From Exiguobacterium sp. s146 (GTDB lineage: Bacteria > Bacillota > Bacilli > Exiguobacteriales > Exiguobacteriaceae): 43,704 nt of DNA. Where the stretch lies: the NCBI RefSeq assembly GCF_018618415.1, contig NZ_JACSMA010000008.1, positions 1 to 43,704 of the forward strand, in the 5' to 3' direction. Positions 10,373 to 18,600 of this stretch are shown piece after piece (positions within the stretch are counted from its first letter, which is position 1; every line of letters begins with the position of its first letter). The position numbers and the translations under genes are program-made. The notes under the pieces are model-generated. The model did not search any database and was not told the origin of the DNA. It saw only the letters and a program-made list of their open reading frames with translations.

Positions 10373-12400
10373 TTACCGCAAATCGTTGTTCGGACGTTCC
10401 GTCGGTGTCGCTTCCGGCTTATCGCCTTCAGGGACAACGTCTGGCTTCGTCTCTTGAACGACTCCTGGTTGGTCGATGACTTGTCCGTGCTGGACGGCCG
10501 CCTCATCTTTTTTCGCTTCGTCGTTTGAATCATCTGTCGATGGTTCAGACGGCTCTTCTGGCTCATGCGGCAAGAATTCGCGCGTCTTGATCAAGTGACG
10601 AATCTGTTTCGAGTCGAGCGTTTCCACGTCGAGAAGTGTCTTCGCAACGAGCTCGAGATCATCTTTGCGCTCCGTCAAAATTTGTTTCGCTTTCGCGTAG
10701 CAACGGTTGATGATGTCACGGATTTCAAGATCGATATCTTGCGCGATCGCATCCGAGTAGTTTTGTTCCGTTTGGAAATCACGGCCAAGGAAGACTTGTC
10801 CACCGTGGTTCGAACCAAGTTGGAGCGGTCCGAGCTTATCGCTCATCCCATAATCCATGACCATTTTCCGGGCAATTCCTGTCGCACGTTGGAAGTCATT
10901 GCTCGCGCCTGTCGACACTTCACCGAAGATGACGTCTTCGGCGACACGTCCGCCAAGGAGACCGACGATTTTGTCTTCAAGTTCTGGCTTCGTCATGAAG
11001 TAACGATCTTCTTTTGGAAGCATGACGACGTAACCGCCAGCGTTTCCGCGAGGGACGATCGTCACCTTGTGGACTTCGTCCGCATTCTCGAGCTCGAGGC
11101 CGATAATCGTGTGACCCGCTTCGTGGTACGCCACGATTTGACGTTCTTTGTCCGAGATGATCCGGCTCTTCTTCGAAGGACCGGCGATGACGCGGTCAAT
11201 CGCTTCTTCCACATCCACGACCGAGATGGCCGCGCGATCCGAACGGGCTGCGACGAGCGCGGCTTCGTTCAACAAGTTTTCAAGGTCTGCCCCTGAGAAG
11301 CCAGGTGTGCGTTGCGCGATCGACTTCAAGTCGACTGTTGAATCAAGCGGTTTGTTGCGGGCGTGAACTTTAAGGACTTCTTCACGGCCTTTGACGTCTG
11401 GACGATCAACCGTGATTTGACGGTCGAAACGGCCTGGACGAAGCAAGGCTGGGTCAAGGATGTCCGGACGGTTCGTCGCGGCAACCATGATGATTCCTTC
11501 GTTATCGCTAAATCCATCCATCTCAACGAGAAGTTGGTTAAGCGTTTGTTCACGTTCATCGTGGCCGCCACCAAGACCGGCACCACGTTGACGTCCGACT
11601 GCATCGATTTCATCGATAAAGATGATACACGGCGCATTTTTCTTCGCGTTCTCGAACAAGTCGCGAACACGCGATGCTCCGACCCCGACGAACATCTCAA
11701 CGAAATCAGAACCTGAAATCGAGAAGAATGGTACACCGGCTTCGCCTGCAACAGCGCGGGCGAGGAGTGTCTTACCTGTTCCCGGAGGACCGACGAGCAA
11801 GACACCTTTCGGAATCCGTGCCCCGAGTTTCGAGAACTTGCGTGGGTCTTTCAAGAATTCAACGACCTCGATGAGCTCTTGTTTTTCTTCGTCCGCTCCG
11901 GCGACGTCTTTAAACGTCACACGGCGCTTCTCTTGGTCGTAGAGTTTTGCCTTCGATTTCCCGAAGTTCATCACACGACCGCCACCGCCGCCACCTTGGG
12001 CTTGGTTAAGCAAGAAGAAGAATAAGATGAAGATGATGATGAACGGTAAGATCGCGAACACGATGCTGAACCAGTTCCCACTCGACTCCGCCTCTTCGAT
12101 TTGGATGTCGGTATCCGCACGAAGTGACGAGAGCACTTCGGCGTATTCGGCCTCGTTGGCCGGGATGTTCGTTTCAAAACGCTGATCTTCGTCTCCTGCT
12201 AGATCTCCTGTAATTGAGATGGCTCCCGGAATTTCTTGTACGGTTGCCGTTTCAATCCGACCTTCTTCCACATATTCCAAGAACTTCGAATACGTAAGCG
12301 TCTCGCTCTGGCTATTCGGGTTTTGTAAATATTGAAGGAACAAGATCAAGGCTAGGAAAATCACACCGAAAACTAAGGTGTTTTTCACTGCACGATTCAT
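10373..12400 (-). CDS. ftsH: ATP-dependent zinc metalloprotease FtsH
   Basis: Membrane AAA+ protease for quality control of membrane and regulatory proteins. From the ATG at 12398-12400 (GGAGG upstream) it has 675 residues: a membrane segment at about 8-24, an extracytoplasmic domain, a second membrane segment at about 110-132, Walker A GPPGTGKT (204-211), Walker B IIFIDEID, and the zinc motif HEAGH (426-430). The C-terminal ~65 residues are acidic and proline-rich, as is common and variable in this family. An ATG 13 codons upstream is possible but lacks a good RBS. A weak promoter (TTAAGA, 18 bases, TATACA) may lie in the gap after hpt. Confidence 0.97.
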   Translation of the reverse strand: MNRAVKNTLVFGVIFLALILFLQYLQNPNSQSETLTYSKFLEYVEEGRIETATVQEIPGAISITGDLAGDEDQRFETNIPANEAEYAEVLSSLRADTDIQIEEAESSGNWFSIVFAILPFIIIFILFFFLLNQAQGGGGGGRVMNFGKSKAKLYDQEKRRVTFKDVAGADEEKQELIEVVEFLKDPRKFSKLGARIPKGVLLVGPPGTGKTLLARAVAGEAGVPFFSISGSDFVEMFVGVGASRVRDLFENAKKNAPCIIFIDEIDAVGRQRGAGLGGGHDEREQTLNQLLVEMDGFSDNEGIIMVAATNRPDILDPALLRPGRFDRQITVDRPDVKGREEVLKVHARNKPLDSTVDLKSIAQRTPGFSGADLENLLNEAALVAARSDRAAISVVDVEEAIDRVIAGPSKKSRIISDKERQIVAYHEAGHTIIGLELENADEVHKVTIVPRGNAGGYVVMLPKEDRYFMTKPELEDKIVGLLGGRVAEDVIFGEVSTGASNDFQRATGIARKMVMDYGMSDKLGPLQLGSNHGGQVFLGRDFQTEQNYSDAIAQDIDLEIRDIINRCYAKAKQILTERKDDLELVAKTLLDVETLDSKQIRHLIKTREFLPHEPEEPSEPSTDDSNDEAKKDEAAVQHGQVIDQPGVVQETKPDVVPEGDKPEATPTERPNNDLR

Positions 12401-12505
12401 TCTCTGCCTCCTATTCCGAGAAACGATGTTCTCGCCCATTCAGTATATGTGTATACTTTGGGTATTTCTTTTATCTTAACACGACGCATTTTCAAAAGAA
12501 AAACG

Positions 12506-13051
12506 TTAGCCCCCGTAAATGCTCGGCTTGAGCACACCGACGTACGGAAGGTTACGATATTTCTCTTCATAATCGAGACCATAGCCGACAACAAACTCGT
12601 GCGGAATAACAAATCCGCTATAATCTGCCGACAATCCGTTCTTGCGGCCCGTCGGTTTATCGAGAAGCGTCACGATTTTTACCGATTTGGCTTTGCGGTA
12701 CTTGAGCAGGTCGACGAGATAGCCGAGCGTAAGTCCACTATCAATGATATCTTCTACAATCAAGATGTCGCGTCCTTCTACAGATGTATTTAAATCTTTC
12801 TCAATTTTGACTTCACCTGTCGATGACGTTCCGCCATGATACGTCGACACGTCCATGAAATCCATTTCTAAATGGATATCCATTTCTTTGACGAGGTCCG
12901 ACATGAATGGCATCGCACCTTTTAACACGCAGACGAGGAGTGGGAACTCTTCTTTATATTCTTCGCTAAGTGTTGTAGCGAGTTCTTTCACTTTACCTTG
13001 AATCTCTTCGCTTGAAATCAGTACTTTCTCCATATCGTTCATTAATGACAT
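12506..13051 (-). CDS. hpt: hypoxanthine phosphoribosyltransferase
   Basis: Salvages hypoxanthine (and guanine) to nucleotides using PRPP. The 181-residue protein has the type I PRTase PRPP loop IVEDIIDSG (about 98-106) and the LKGAMPF segment early on. I use the ATG at 13049-13051 because GAGGAGG lies eight bases before it; the reading frame extends 20 codons further upstream without an RBS. It follows tilS by 35 bases as in B. subtilis, where HprT and TilS also cooperate in regulating ftsH. Confidence 0.95.
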   Translation of the reverse strand: MSLMNDMEKVLISSEEIQGKVKELATTLSEEYKEEFPLLVCVLKGAMPFMSDLVKEMDIHLEMDFMDVSTYHGGTSSTGEVKIEKDLNTSVEGRDILIVEDIIDSGLTLGYLVDLLKYRKAKSVKIVTLLDKPTGRKNGLSADYSGFVIPHEFVVGYGLDYEEKYRNLPYVGVLKPSIYGG

Positions 13052-13086
13052 CTTAAAATCCTCCTCTTTCTTATCCGACACAATCA

Positions 13087-14316
13087 TCATTTTACCATTA
13101 ATCGTGGGCACATCGCACCCGACTTATCCGGAAAATCGGAAACTCTTACCCCTACTATAGCGATAATCCGTCCCGTCGCGTCAACTATCAATGGGACCAA
13201 AGGCCGTTTTTCTCGCGGAATCTTCGCGTCAACGAAGATGCGGGCGACTTTTTTCGTTCCGACAGACAGTTTCATCACGTCGCCCGGCTCGACCGTGCGA
13301 ATCACGAGCGGCAACTCGATCGCCTCGAGCGGGATACCGGTCGTACCCTCGACCACGTCCAGCGTGACTGACATCGCTCCGAACGTGATACGCGCCGGGA
13401 ATGTCGTCACCTCTTGTGGAGCTGGGGCTAGTACTGACGGGGCGGTCACTTGTAACGATAAGAGCCCGTCTTGTTTCCGCAGTTGCCACGGCCCCTCTAA
13501 ATCGAAGTGACCAGACCCCTGTGTGCTCGTTAACAGACGATCGAGCGCAGTCCCCACCTCTACCTCATAGCGACTCGAGAGCAGGCGTCCGACGGTATAT
13601 CGTTCGATCGGACGCAAGCGCATCAACTCATCAGATTTCACGTGAAACGCTTTCATCTCAAGCTGCACGTTATCCTCAATCCAACCCTCCATCTGGTGGT
13701 AGCGGGTTCGCCACAGTTCGCGTTGATACCGCGCCGTCTCGGTCACGACTTGAACGAGATTCGGTTGTGACGCGAGGAGCTGAGGCACAACGTGATGCCG
13801 CAGTTGATTGCGCAAATAATCCGTCGTGGCGTTGCTCGCATCTTCTCGCCATTCGAGTCCGTATCGTTTGGCATAGGCGATGAGTTCCCGCTTCGGTTCC
13901 GACAAGAGCGGGCGGACGAGTTCCCCTCCAGCGAACGGACGCCGCTCGGGAATCCCCGTCACTTCGACGACGTTACGCTGCAGTTGGATGAGGACGGTCT
14001 CGAGTTGGTCGTCTGCGTGATGGGCCGTCATCAGTTGGGTATAGCCGAACTCGCGCATCACGGCCTTAAAAAACGCATAACGCGCTTCCCGATAGACGGC
14101 TTGCGACCCGCCGTTTGGAAACGACAGTCGCTCACCATGAAACGGGACACCGTATTGGTCGGCCAGATGCTCGACGAATGTATACTCTTCATCCGATTCC
14201 GGACGCAAGCCATGATGGACATGCGCCACCCCGATGTCGGTTCCGCTTCGGGCGAGACGATCGAGTAACACAACCGAGTCTACACCGCCCGATACGGCAA
14301 TCAATACTTTCGTCAT
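13087..14316 (-). CDS. tilS: tRNA(Ile)-lysidine synthase
   Basis: Changes C34 of the CAU-anticodon tRNA-Ile to lysidine so that it reads AUA; essential in most bacteria. The PP-loop SGGVDS is at residues 9-14 of a 409-residue protein with the C-terminal TilS substrate domain expected. The frame stays open upstream through both tRNA genes, but the ATG at 14314-14316 behind GGAGG is the family start. The tRNA terminator hairpin ends about 22 bases before the start codon, leaving no room for a separate promoter. Confidence 0.95.
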   Translation of the reverse strand: MTKVLIAVSGGVDSVVLLDRLARSGTDIGVAHVHHGLRPESDEEYTFVEHLADQYGVPFHGERLSFPNGGSQAVYREARYAFFKAVMREFGYTQLMTAHHADDQLETVLIQLQRNVVEVTGIPERRPFAGGELVRPLLSEPKRELIAYAKRYGLEWREDASNATTDYLRNQLRHHVVPQLLASQPNLVQVVTETARYQRELWRTRYHQMEGWIEDNVQLEMKAFHVKSDELMRLRPIERYTVGRLLSSRYEVEVGTALDRLLTSTQGSGHFDLEGPWQLRKQDGLLSLQVTAPSVLAPAPQEVTTFPARITFGAMSVTLDVVEGTTGIPLEAIELPLVIRTVEPGDVMKLSVGTKKVARIFVDAKIPREKRPLVPLIVDATGRIIAIVGVRVSDFPDKSGAMCPRLMVK

Positions 14317-14338
14317 CCGTCCGCCTCCTTGATATAAC

Positions 14339-14372
14339 AAAAGAAGCCATCTCGAGTGAGATGGCTTCTTTT
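14339..14372 (-). terminator. intrinsic terminator of the tRNA operon
   Basis: A perfect 13-bp stem (AAGAAGCCATCTC with GAGATGGCTTCTT) around a 4-base loop, with TTTT next to it on the minus strand; nearly symmetric, so it could act on both strands. It stands right before the tilS RBS. Confidence 0.88.
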
Positions 14373-14384
14373 CGCTTAGGTAAG

Positions 14385-14456
14385 TGACCCGTACGGGATT
14401 CGAACCCGTGTTACCGCCGTGAAAGGGCGGTGTCTTAACCGCTTGACCAACGGGCC
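14385..14456 (-). tRNA. tRNA-Glu (UUC)
   Basis: The reverse complement folds as a 72-base cloverleaf: acceptor GGCCCGT with ACGGGTC, anticodon loop CCTTTCACG with anticodon TTC, and T-loop GGTTCGAATCC. The 3' CCA is not encoded. It follows the tRNA-Met gene by 9 bases. Confidence 0.97.
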
Positions 14457-14465
14457 TAAATAAAA

Positions 14466-14542
14466 TGGTAGCGGCGGAGGGAGTCGAACCCACGACCTCA
14501 CGGGTATGAACCGTACGCTCTAGCCAGCTGAGCTACACCGCC
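14466..14542 (-). tRNA. tRNA-Met (CAU), elongator type
   Basis: The reverse complement gives a 77-base tRNA beginning GGCGGTGTAGCTCAG with anticodon CAT in GGTTCATACC and an encoded 3' CCA. The first acceptor pair is G-U rather than the unpaired C1 of initiator tRNA, so I call it elongator. tRNA-Ile2, whose CAU is modified by TilS, is the alternative; the sequence resembles the elongator tRNA-Met of the same B. subtilis locus. The B. subtilis locus also has Met then Glu here. Confidence 0.92.
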
Positions 14543-14573
14543 ATGTTATTGTTGTGTCCTAAGCACATTTTCT

Positions 14574-14602
14574 ATAATAACCAGTAGCCACGTCAGTGTC
14601 AA
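14574..14602 (-). promoter_or_regulatory. tRNA operon promoter
   Basis: On the minus strand TTGACA (14597-14602), a 17-base spacer and TATTAT (14574-14579). The same -35 and -10 hexamers and spacing occur at the rRNA promoter at 148-176. Confidence 0.88.
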
Positions 14603-14625
14603 TTCTTTTTTAAAAGTTTTTTCAC

Positions 14626-14670
14626 AAAAAAATCGTGTATAGTGTCGTCTTATCCACTATACACGATTTT
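14626..14670 (-). terminator. intrinsic terminator of the YhgE/Pip gene
   Basis: On the minus strand AAATCGTGTATAGTG pairs with CACTATACACGATTT, a long perfect stem followed by a T run. Confidence 0.93.
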
Positions 14671-14684
14671 CAATTGTTTGTGCA

Positions 14685-17093
14685 TCACGCTTCTGACGTC
14701 GTCAGCCGATATTTTTTCTTCCAGGCGATGCGGAAATATCCCCAGAGCAGGAAGAAGCAAGCGGTTGAGACGAACGCCAAATAGATGATCGCTTGTTGCA
14801 AGTACTGCCAACCGTCCGCTGACAAAATCTCTTTATAGCCCGAGACGGTGTACGTCATCGGTAACCAGGCGTTGAACGGTTGGAGGGCACTCGGAATCAG
14901 TTCGAGCGGGAACGTTCCAGCCGACGTCGTCAATTGAAGGATCAACAAGACGATGGCGACGAACCGGCCCGGATTTCCGAGCGTCGTGACGAGCAGCTGC
15001 ACGATCAAGAGGAACGTGATGCTGACGAGCCAACTGAATCCGAAGAACTGGAGTGGCGCCTCGACTTCAAGTCCGAGCAACATGACCATCGCCACGTCCA
15101 AGACGAGTGCTTGAATCAATCCGACGACAAGCAATACACCCGATTTCGAGACGAGCCATGACAGGCTGCGCTTCGGTTTTCCAGCTGGGTCGTACAGCGG
15201 ATAGACGATTGAGAGCAAGAGCGCCCCGACGAATAGTCCGAGTGACATGAAGTACGGTGCAAAGCCCGTCCCGTAGTTCGGGACCTGGTGAATCGAGTCG
15301 TTGACGACCGTGACCGGTCCGGCCATCATGTCGACGTTATCGTCTCGGATGTCGATAGCAGCCGCTTCTGCCCCATCGGCGAGCGCGTCCCGTAACTTGC
15401 TGTTTCCGGATGCAAGTTCGGATACACCATCTGCGAGCTGGTCGCTACCTGACTGAAGGTCTTTACCGCCCTCTGCCAAACGGACAGCCCCGTTCGCAAG
15501 TGTAGTCGTGCCCACGCCGGCGCTCTTCGCCCCGTCCGCGAGTTTTGAACTTCCCTCTGACAAGGCACCTGTCGCCTCGGTCAACCGCGTGCTGCCGGAC
15601 GCAAGTTCGGCGGTCCCATCTTTCAATGCTCCGACGCCAGTGTTTAAACGATCGCTGGCCGAAGCGAGCTCTTTCGAACTCACGGCTGCCGTTTGCGCCC
15701 CTTGCTCCACTTGAGCCGATCCATCCACCAACGCCTGCGCTCCATTCGCGAGCTCGGTCTGTCCGTCACGCAACGTCACGAGTCCCGATGCGAGTTCACC
15801 TGCACCGGCCTCAGCTTGGGTCAATCCGTCACCGAGCGCGGCCTGCCCCTCTTTCACACGCGCCGCTCCCGCGGACAGTGCATCGAATCCGGCGGCCGTC
15901 GCTGTGCGGCCTTCCGCCAACTGGGCCACAATCGCCTGCAGCATCTCTGGAGAAGCGGGTTGCCCTGCCTCGGCGAGTGATGACAGTTGAGCCATCAACT
16001 GATCTTGACTGGCCAACATCTCCGTCTTCATCTGACCGATTCCGGCCACGAGTTCCGTCTCGCCTGCCAGCAAGGCGGTGTTGCCTTCTTTCGCCGCCGT
16101 CATCGCGGCCGCCAATTCATTCGAACCGGCACTCAATTGTTCACTGCCATCCTTTGAACGCTGAATCCCGGCCGCGAGTTGTTGAACTCCTTGATTGAGG
16201 GTCGCCGTCCCGTTGTGCAGTTCCTCCAGTTTCGAGGCGAACGTACCCGTCCCTTCGACGAGTTGGCTCGTTCCGTCTTGAAGGGCGGACGCCCCGTCAT
16301 TCACTTGACGAGCGCCATCCGATAAGGCAGCGCTGCCTGCATAGACTTGCTGGCTTCCCTGCGCCAACGCTGTCGTGCCTGTTTCAAGCTCAGCCACGCC
16401 CTCATTCAACCGGCTCGCCCCGTCGGCCAATTCCTGTTGTTTTGTAGCGAGCAAGGCGGTCCCATCGGCCAGTTGGGTCGCCCCCTGCTCGGCCTTCTGC
16501 GAGCCATCTGCTAGTTTCGTCGCCCCGGTCGCCGCTTCATCCAGTCCAGCGGCGGCATCTTGAATCCCGTCACGCATCGCACTGACGTACTGTTTCGCGA
16601 CTTCGGTCGACAGCTCACCTTTCACTTGCTCCATCGCGGAGCCACCGATTTGAGCTGCTAAAAAGTTATATGATTCATTGGCGATATATTTGAGTTCGAG
16701 TTTCTCAGGGTCTTCATTGAGCGCCGTCGTCGCTTTTTCCGAGAAGTTTGCCGGAATCTCAATCGCCATATAGTAGTCGTGGTCGTTCAACCCTGACTCG
16801 GCCTCTCGTTTCGTCGTCTCGATAAATTCGAACGCCTCAGACGTCTTTAATTTCTCGACGAGTTCGTCCCCGACGTCAAGCTGCTCGCCATCGAACGTCG
16901 CGCCCCGGTCCTCGTTCACGATTGCCACCGGCAAGTCTTTCATCTGTCCATACGGATCCCAAAACGCCCATAAGAACATCCCGGCATACATGAGCGGTAC
17001 GAGCGCGACCGCGAGAATCGGAATCCACACCCGAGGGTTCTTCCCGATGCTTCGCCATTCCGCCAACCACAGTTTCCATCCATTCATCTTCAT
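14685..17093 (-). CDS. YhgE/Pip-family membrane protein (phage infection protein type)
   Basis: Large membrane protein of about 802 residues. It has an N-terminal membrane segment (about 22-44), a long extracellular region, and a cluster of about five C-terminal membrane segments beginning near residue 635 that resembles ABC-2 permease domains. The extracellular part (about 190-600) is built of many repeats of the type LADGxxxLxxG, including AEQGATQLADGTALL and LADGASRLNEGVAEL, which predict a long rod. Relatives are lactococcal Pip and B. subtilis YhgE; the related YueB/EsaA proteins act in phage adsorption and type VII secretion. Its native role is not known. Start is set at the ATG at 17091-17093 with AAAGGTG upstream. 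Own promoter and terminator, so a one-gene unit. It occupies the place of spoIIE in Bacillus. Confidence 0.88.
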   Translation of the reverse strand: MKMNGWKLWLAEWRSIGKNPRVWIPILAVALVPLMYAGMFLWAFWDPYGQMKDLPVAIVNEDRGATFDGEQLDVGDELVEKLKTSEAFEFIETTKREAESGLNDHDYYMAIEIPANFSEKATTALNEDPEKLELKYIANESYNFLAAQIGGSAMEQVKGELSTEVAKQYVSAMRDGIQDAAAGLDEAATGATKLADGSQKAEQGATQLADGTALLATKQQELADGASRLNEGVAELETGTTALAQGSQQVYAGSAALSDGARQVNDGASALQDGTSQLVEGTGTFASKLEELHNGTATLNQGVQQLAAGIQRSKDGSEQLSAGSNELAAAMTAAKEGNTALLAGETELVAGIGQMKTEMLASQDQLMAQLSSLAEAGQPASPEMLQAIVAQLAEGRTATAAGFDALSAGAARVKEGQAALGDGLTQAEAGAGELASGLVTLRDGQTELANGAQALVDGSAQVEQGAQTAAVSSKELASASDRLNTGVGALKDGTAELASGSTRLTEATGALSEGSSKLADGAKSAGVGTTTLANGAVRLAEGGKDLQSGSDQLADGVSELASGNSKLRDALADGAEAAAIDIRDDNVDMMAGPVTVVNDSIHQVPNYGTGFAPYFMSLGLFVGALLLSIVYPLYDPAGKPKRSLSWLVSKSGVLLVVGLIQALVLDVAMVMLLGLEVEAPLQFFGFSWLVSITFLLIVQLLVTTLGNPGRFVAIVLLILQLTTSAGTFPLELIPSALQPFNAWLPMTYTVSGYKEILSADGWQYLQQAIIYLAFVSTACFFLLWGYFRIAWKKKYRLTTSEA

Positions 17094-17137
17094 TCTCACC
17101 TTTCACTTATAAAACATAACTATTTTTCATGTTCCCT

Positions 17138-17166
17138 ATTGTGCTCGCTTCCCCAGAAAAATGCAA
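17138..17166 (-). promoter_or_regulatory. promoter of the YhgE/Pip gene
   Basis: TTGCAT (17161-17166) and CACAAT (17138-17143) with a 17-base spacer on the minus strand. The gap of about 200 bases also holds two copies of ATGAAAAATA, at 17121-17130 and 17179-17188, on either side of this promoter, which could be regulator sites. Confidence 0.55.
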
Positions 17167-17201
17167 CCCCTTTTTACTTATTTTTCATAACAAAATAGAA
17201 T

Positions 17202-17235
17202 CAAAAAAAACCACAGACTGTAAAAGTCTGTGGTT
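17202..17235 (-). terminator. intrinsic terminator of the S1-domain gene
   Basis: On the minus strand AACCACAGACT pairs with AGTCTGTGGTT and is followed by a long T run. The roughly 60 bases between this hairpin and the S1-gene stop hold nothing I recognise. Confidence 0.93.
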
Positions 17236-17296
17236 CGTCGTCTTCTTGAGGAAGACCGTCTATCGTTACGAGTAGAAGCTGATGGTTTACGAAGGG

Positions 17297-17833
17297 TTAC
17301 CCGCGCTTGGCTCCACGTCCACCGCGTTTTGAGTCAGTTTGACGTTTTAACGTCGTCAAGCGCTCGTCGCTGTCTTTTAAGAACTTGCTCATCAACGTAT
17401 CGAACGTTTCTGGCTCACGGCGTACTTCACGACGTCCGCCGCCACCACGGGGACCACCGCCACCGCGGGGACCGCCGCCACGTGGGCCGCCTTGTCCTGG
17501 ACCACCTGGGCGTGGGCCGCCTTGACCCGGGCCGCCTGGGCGTGGGCCACGAGAGAAACGCTCGCCGGCTGGACGTTCTGGACGTTCACTGACAGGGCGA
17601 TCGACGGCCTTTTTGATAGACAACCCGATTTTGCCATCATTTTCGACGTTCAAGATTTTGACCGTCACTTCTTGACCGACCGTTAGTACTTCATTGATGT
17701 CTTTGACGTAAGAATCTGCCACTTCACTGATGTGTACCAAACCCGTTTTGCCATTTGGAAGTTCTACGAACGCTCCGAAATGCGTAATCCCTGTAACCTT
17801 ACCTTGTACCTTGCTTCCTACTTCAATTGACAT
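17297..17833 (-). CDS. yabR: S1 RNA-binding domain protein with Gly/Pro/Arg-rich tail (YabR-like)
   Basis: Residues 1-75 form one S1 OB-fold RNA-binding domain (VGSKVQGKVTGITHFGAFVEL, then HISEVADSYVKDINEVL), as in B. subtilis YabR and general stress protein 13. The middle (about 88-135) is low-complexity with PRPGGPGQGG repeated twice and PRGGGG blocks, an RGG-like tract likely to be disordered and to bind RNA. A short charged C-terminal segment follows, ending in KRGGRGAKRG. The total of 178 residues is longer than I expect for YabR. The RBS AAAGGAG is about 11 bases from the ATG, slightly far. It has its own strong promoter downstream of divIC. The exact role is unknown; probable ribosome or RNA association is inference. 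Confidence 0.9.
   Translation of the reverse strand: MSIEVGSKVQGKVTGITHFGAFVELPNGKTGLVHISEVADSYVKDINEVLTVGQEVTVKILNVENDGKIGLSIKKAVDRPVSERPERPAGERFSRGPRPGGPGQGGPRPGGPGQGGPRGGGPRGGGGPRGGGGRREVRREPETFDTLMSKFLKDSDERLTTLKRQTDSKRGGRGAKRG
17481..17545. repeat. 30-bp tandem repeat inside the S1-domain gene
   Basis: Units at 17481-17510 and 17511-17540 start with CGTGGGCCGCCTTG and end with CCTGGG, differing at only a few bases; a partial third begins at 17541. They encode the ten-residue unit PRPGGPGQGG, so copy number changes keep the frame. Confidence 0.85.
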
Positions 17834-17869
17834 AAAATAATGTACTCCTTTTTTGATTGATTCCCTACA

Positions 17870-17898
17870 ATTATACGAGTCGATTCGTCAACGGTCAA
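17870..17898 (-). promoter_or_regulatory. promoter of the S1-domain gene
   Basis: On the minus strand TTGACC (17893-17898), a 17-base spacer and a perfect TATAAT (17870-17875), directly after divIC. Confidence 0.85.
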
Positions 17899-17907
17899 CG
17901 AACCCAC

Positions 17908-18282
17908 TTATTCCTCTGGTGAGAAGTAAAAAATAATCTCGCCATCTTTCGAGAACAACAGCTCGTTACGCGCTAGATTGGCGATGTATTCTTCGTCTTG
18001 TAAACGTTCGACCTGCTCTTTCAGTTCTGATTGTTCGTCCTTCGTTTCCCGAAGTTCGACTTGCGCTTCATTTTGTTTCCGTTCCTGCTCGGACACATAT
18101 CCGACCTTAGAGAAGTAACTCTGACCGATGAAGACAACCATTAACAAAAAGAGAAGTGAGGCCGCAGCCAGGCGGCGTCGAAGATGGATACGTCGCCGGT
18201 TCTGTTCTTTTTCCAGCTGTTCTCTCCGTTCATCAAGAGCCCGAATCCGCTGTTTGCGTTCCATCGGGTTACGTCCATTCAT
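17908..18282 (-). CDS. divIC: cell division protein DivIC (FtsB-like septum protein)
   Basis: Small bitopic membrane protein of the divisome that pairs with FtsL and DivIB. The 124-residue sequence has a basic N-terminal cytoplasmic part, one membrane segment (AAASLLFLLMVVFIG, about 39-53), a predicted extracellular coiled coil (about 60-95) and the C-terminal NLARNELLFSKDGEIIFYF segment characteristic of the family. RBS AAGGTGAT precedes the ATG. It lies downstream of rqcP; the spore-coat genes yabP and yabQ that separate them in Bacillus are missing. Confidence 0.93.
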   Translation of the reverse strand: MNGRNPMERKQRIRALDERREQLEKEQNRRRIHLRRRLAAASLLFLLMVVFIGQSYFSKVGYVSEQERKQNEAQVELRETKDEQSELKEQVERLQDEEYIANLARNELLFSKDGEIIFYFSPEE

Positions 18283-18327
18283 CGAATCACCTTCCTCCTG
18301 TCCTGTTACGTTCAGTATACCTTTTTT

Positions 18328-18600
18328 TTACGCTTCCGTACCACTGTTCACCTTTTCTTCTTTGAGCAAGCGATACATTTCTTTCGCGTCCTCTTTGCGG
18401 GCGTGCTCGGCAATCGAGTCGATGACGACAGTGACGAGCTTGTTCCCGAATCGAATTTGCAACTCGTCACCGACTTTGACGTCCGTGCTCGCTTTCGCCA
18501 CTTGCCCATTCAATTGAATCCGGCCTTGGTCGGCAACTTCTTTCGCCAACGTGCGCCGCTTAATCAAGCGGGATACTTTCAAAAACTTATCTAGTCTCAT
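18328..18600 (-). CDS. rqcP: S4-domain RNA-binding protein RqcP (YabO)
   Basis: The 90-residue protein is almost entirely an S4 domain (MRLDKFLKVSRLIKRRTLA, then VADQGRIQLNGQVAK). In B. subtilis RqcP binds the stalled 50S subunit and works with RqcH to add alanine tails to stalled nascent chains. The ATG at 18598-18600 overlaps the yabN stop by 4 bases, so translation is likely coupled. Confidence 0.93.
   Translation of the reverse strand: MRLDKFLKVSRLIKRRTLAKEVADQGRIQLNGQVAKASTDVKVGDELQIRFGNKLVTVVIDSIAEHARKEDAKEMYRLLKEEKVNSGTEA

Noticed and set aside
10565-11296. 243-codon plus-strand frame inside ftsH
   Set aside because: Antisense shadow of the FtsH protease domain; no RBS, no domain.
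13087-14493. tilS extended upstream through both tRNA genes
   Set aside because: The frame is open, but the extension is translated tRNA sequence and the family start with a good RBS is at 14316.
15545-16198. 217-codon plus-strand frame inside the YhgE/Pip gene
   Set aside because: Antisense to a highly repetitive Gly/Ala/Leu coding region, which leaves long open frames by chance; no RBS.
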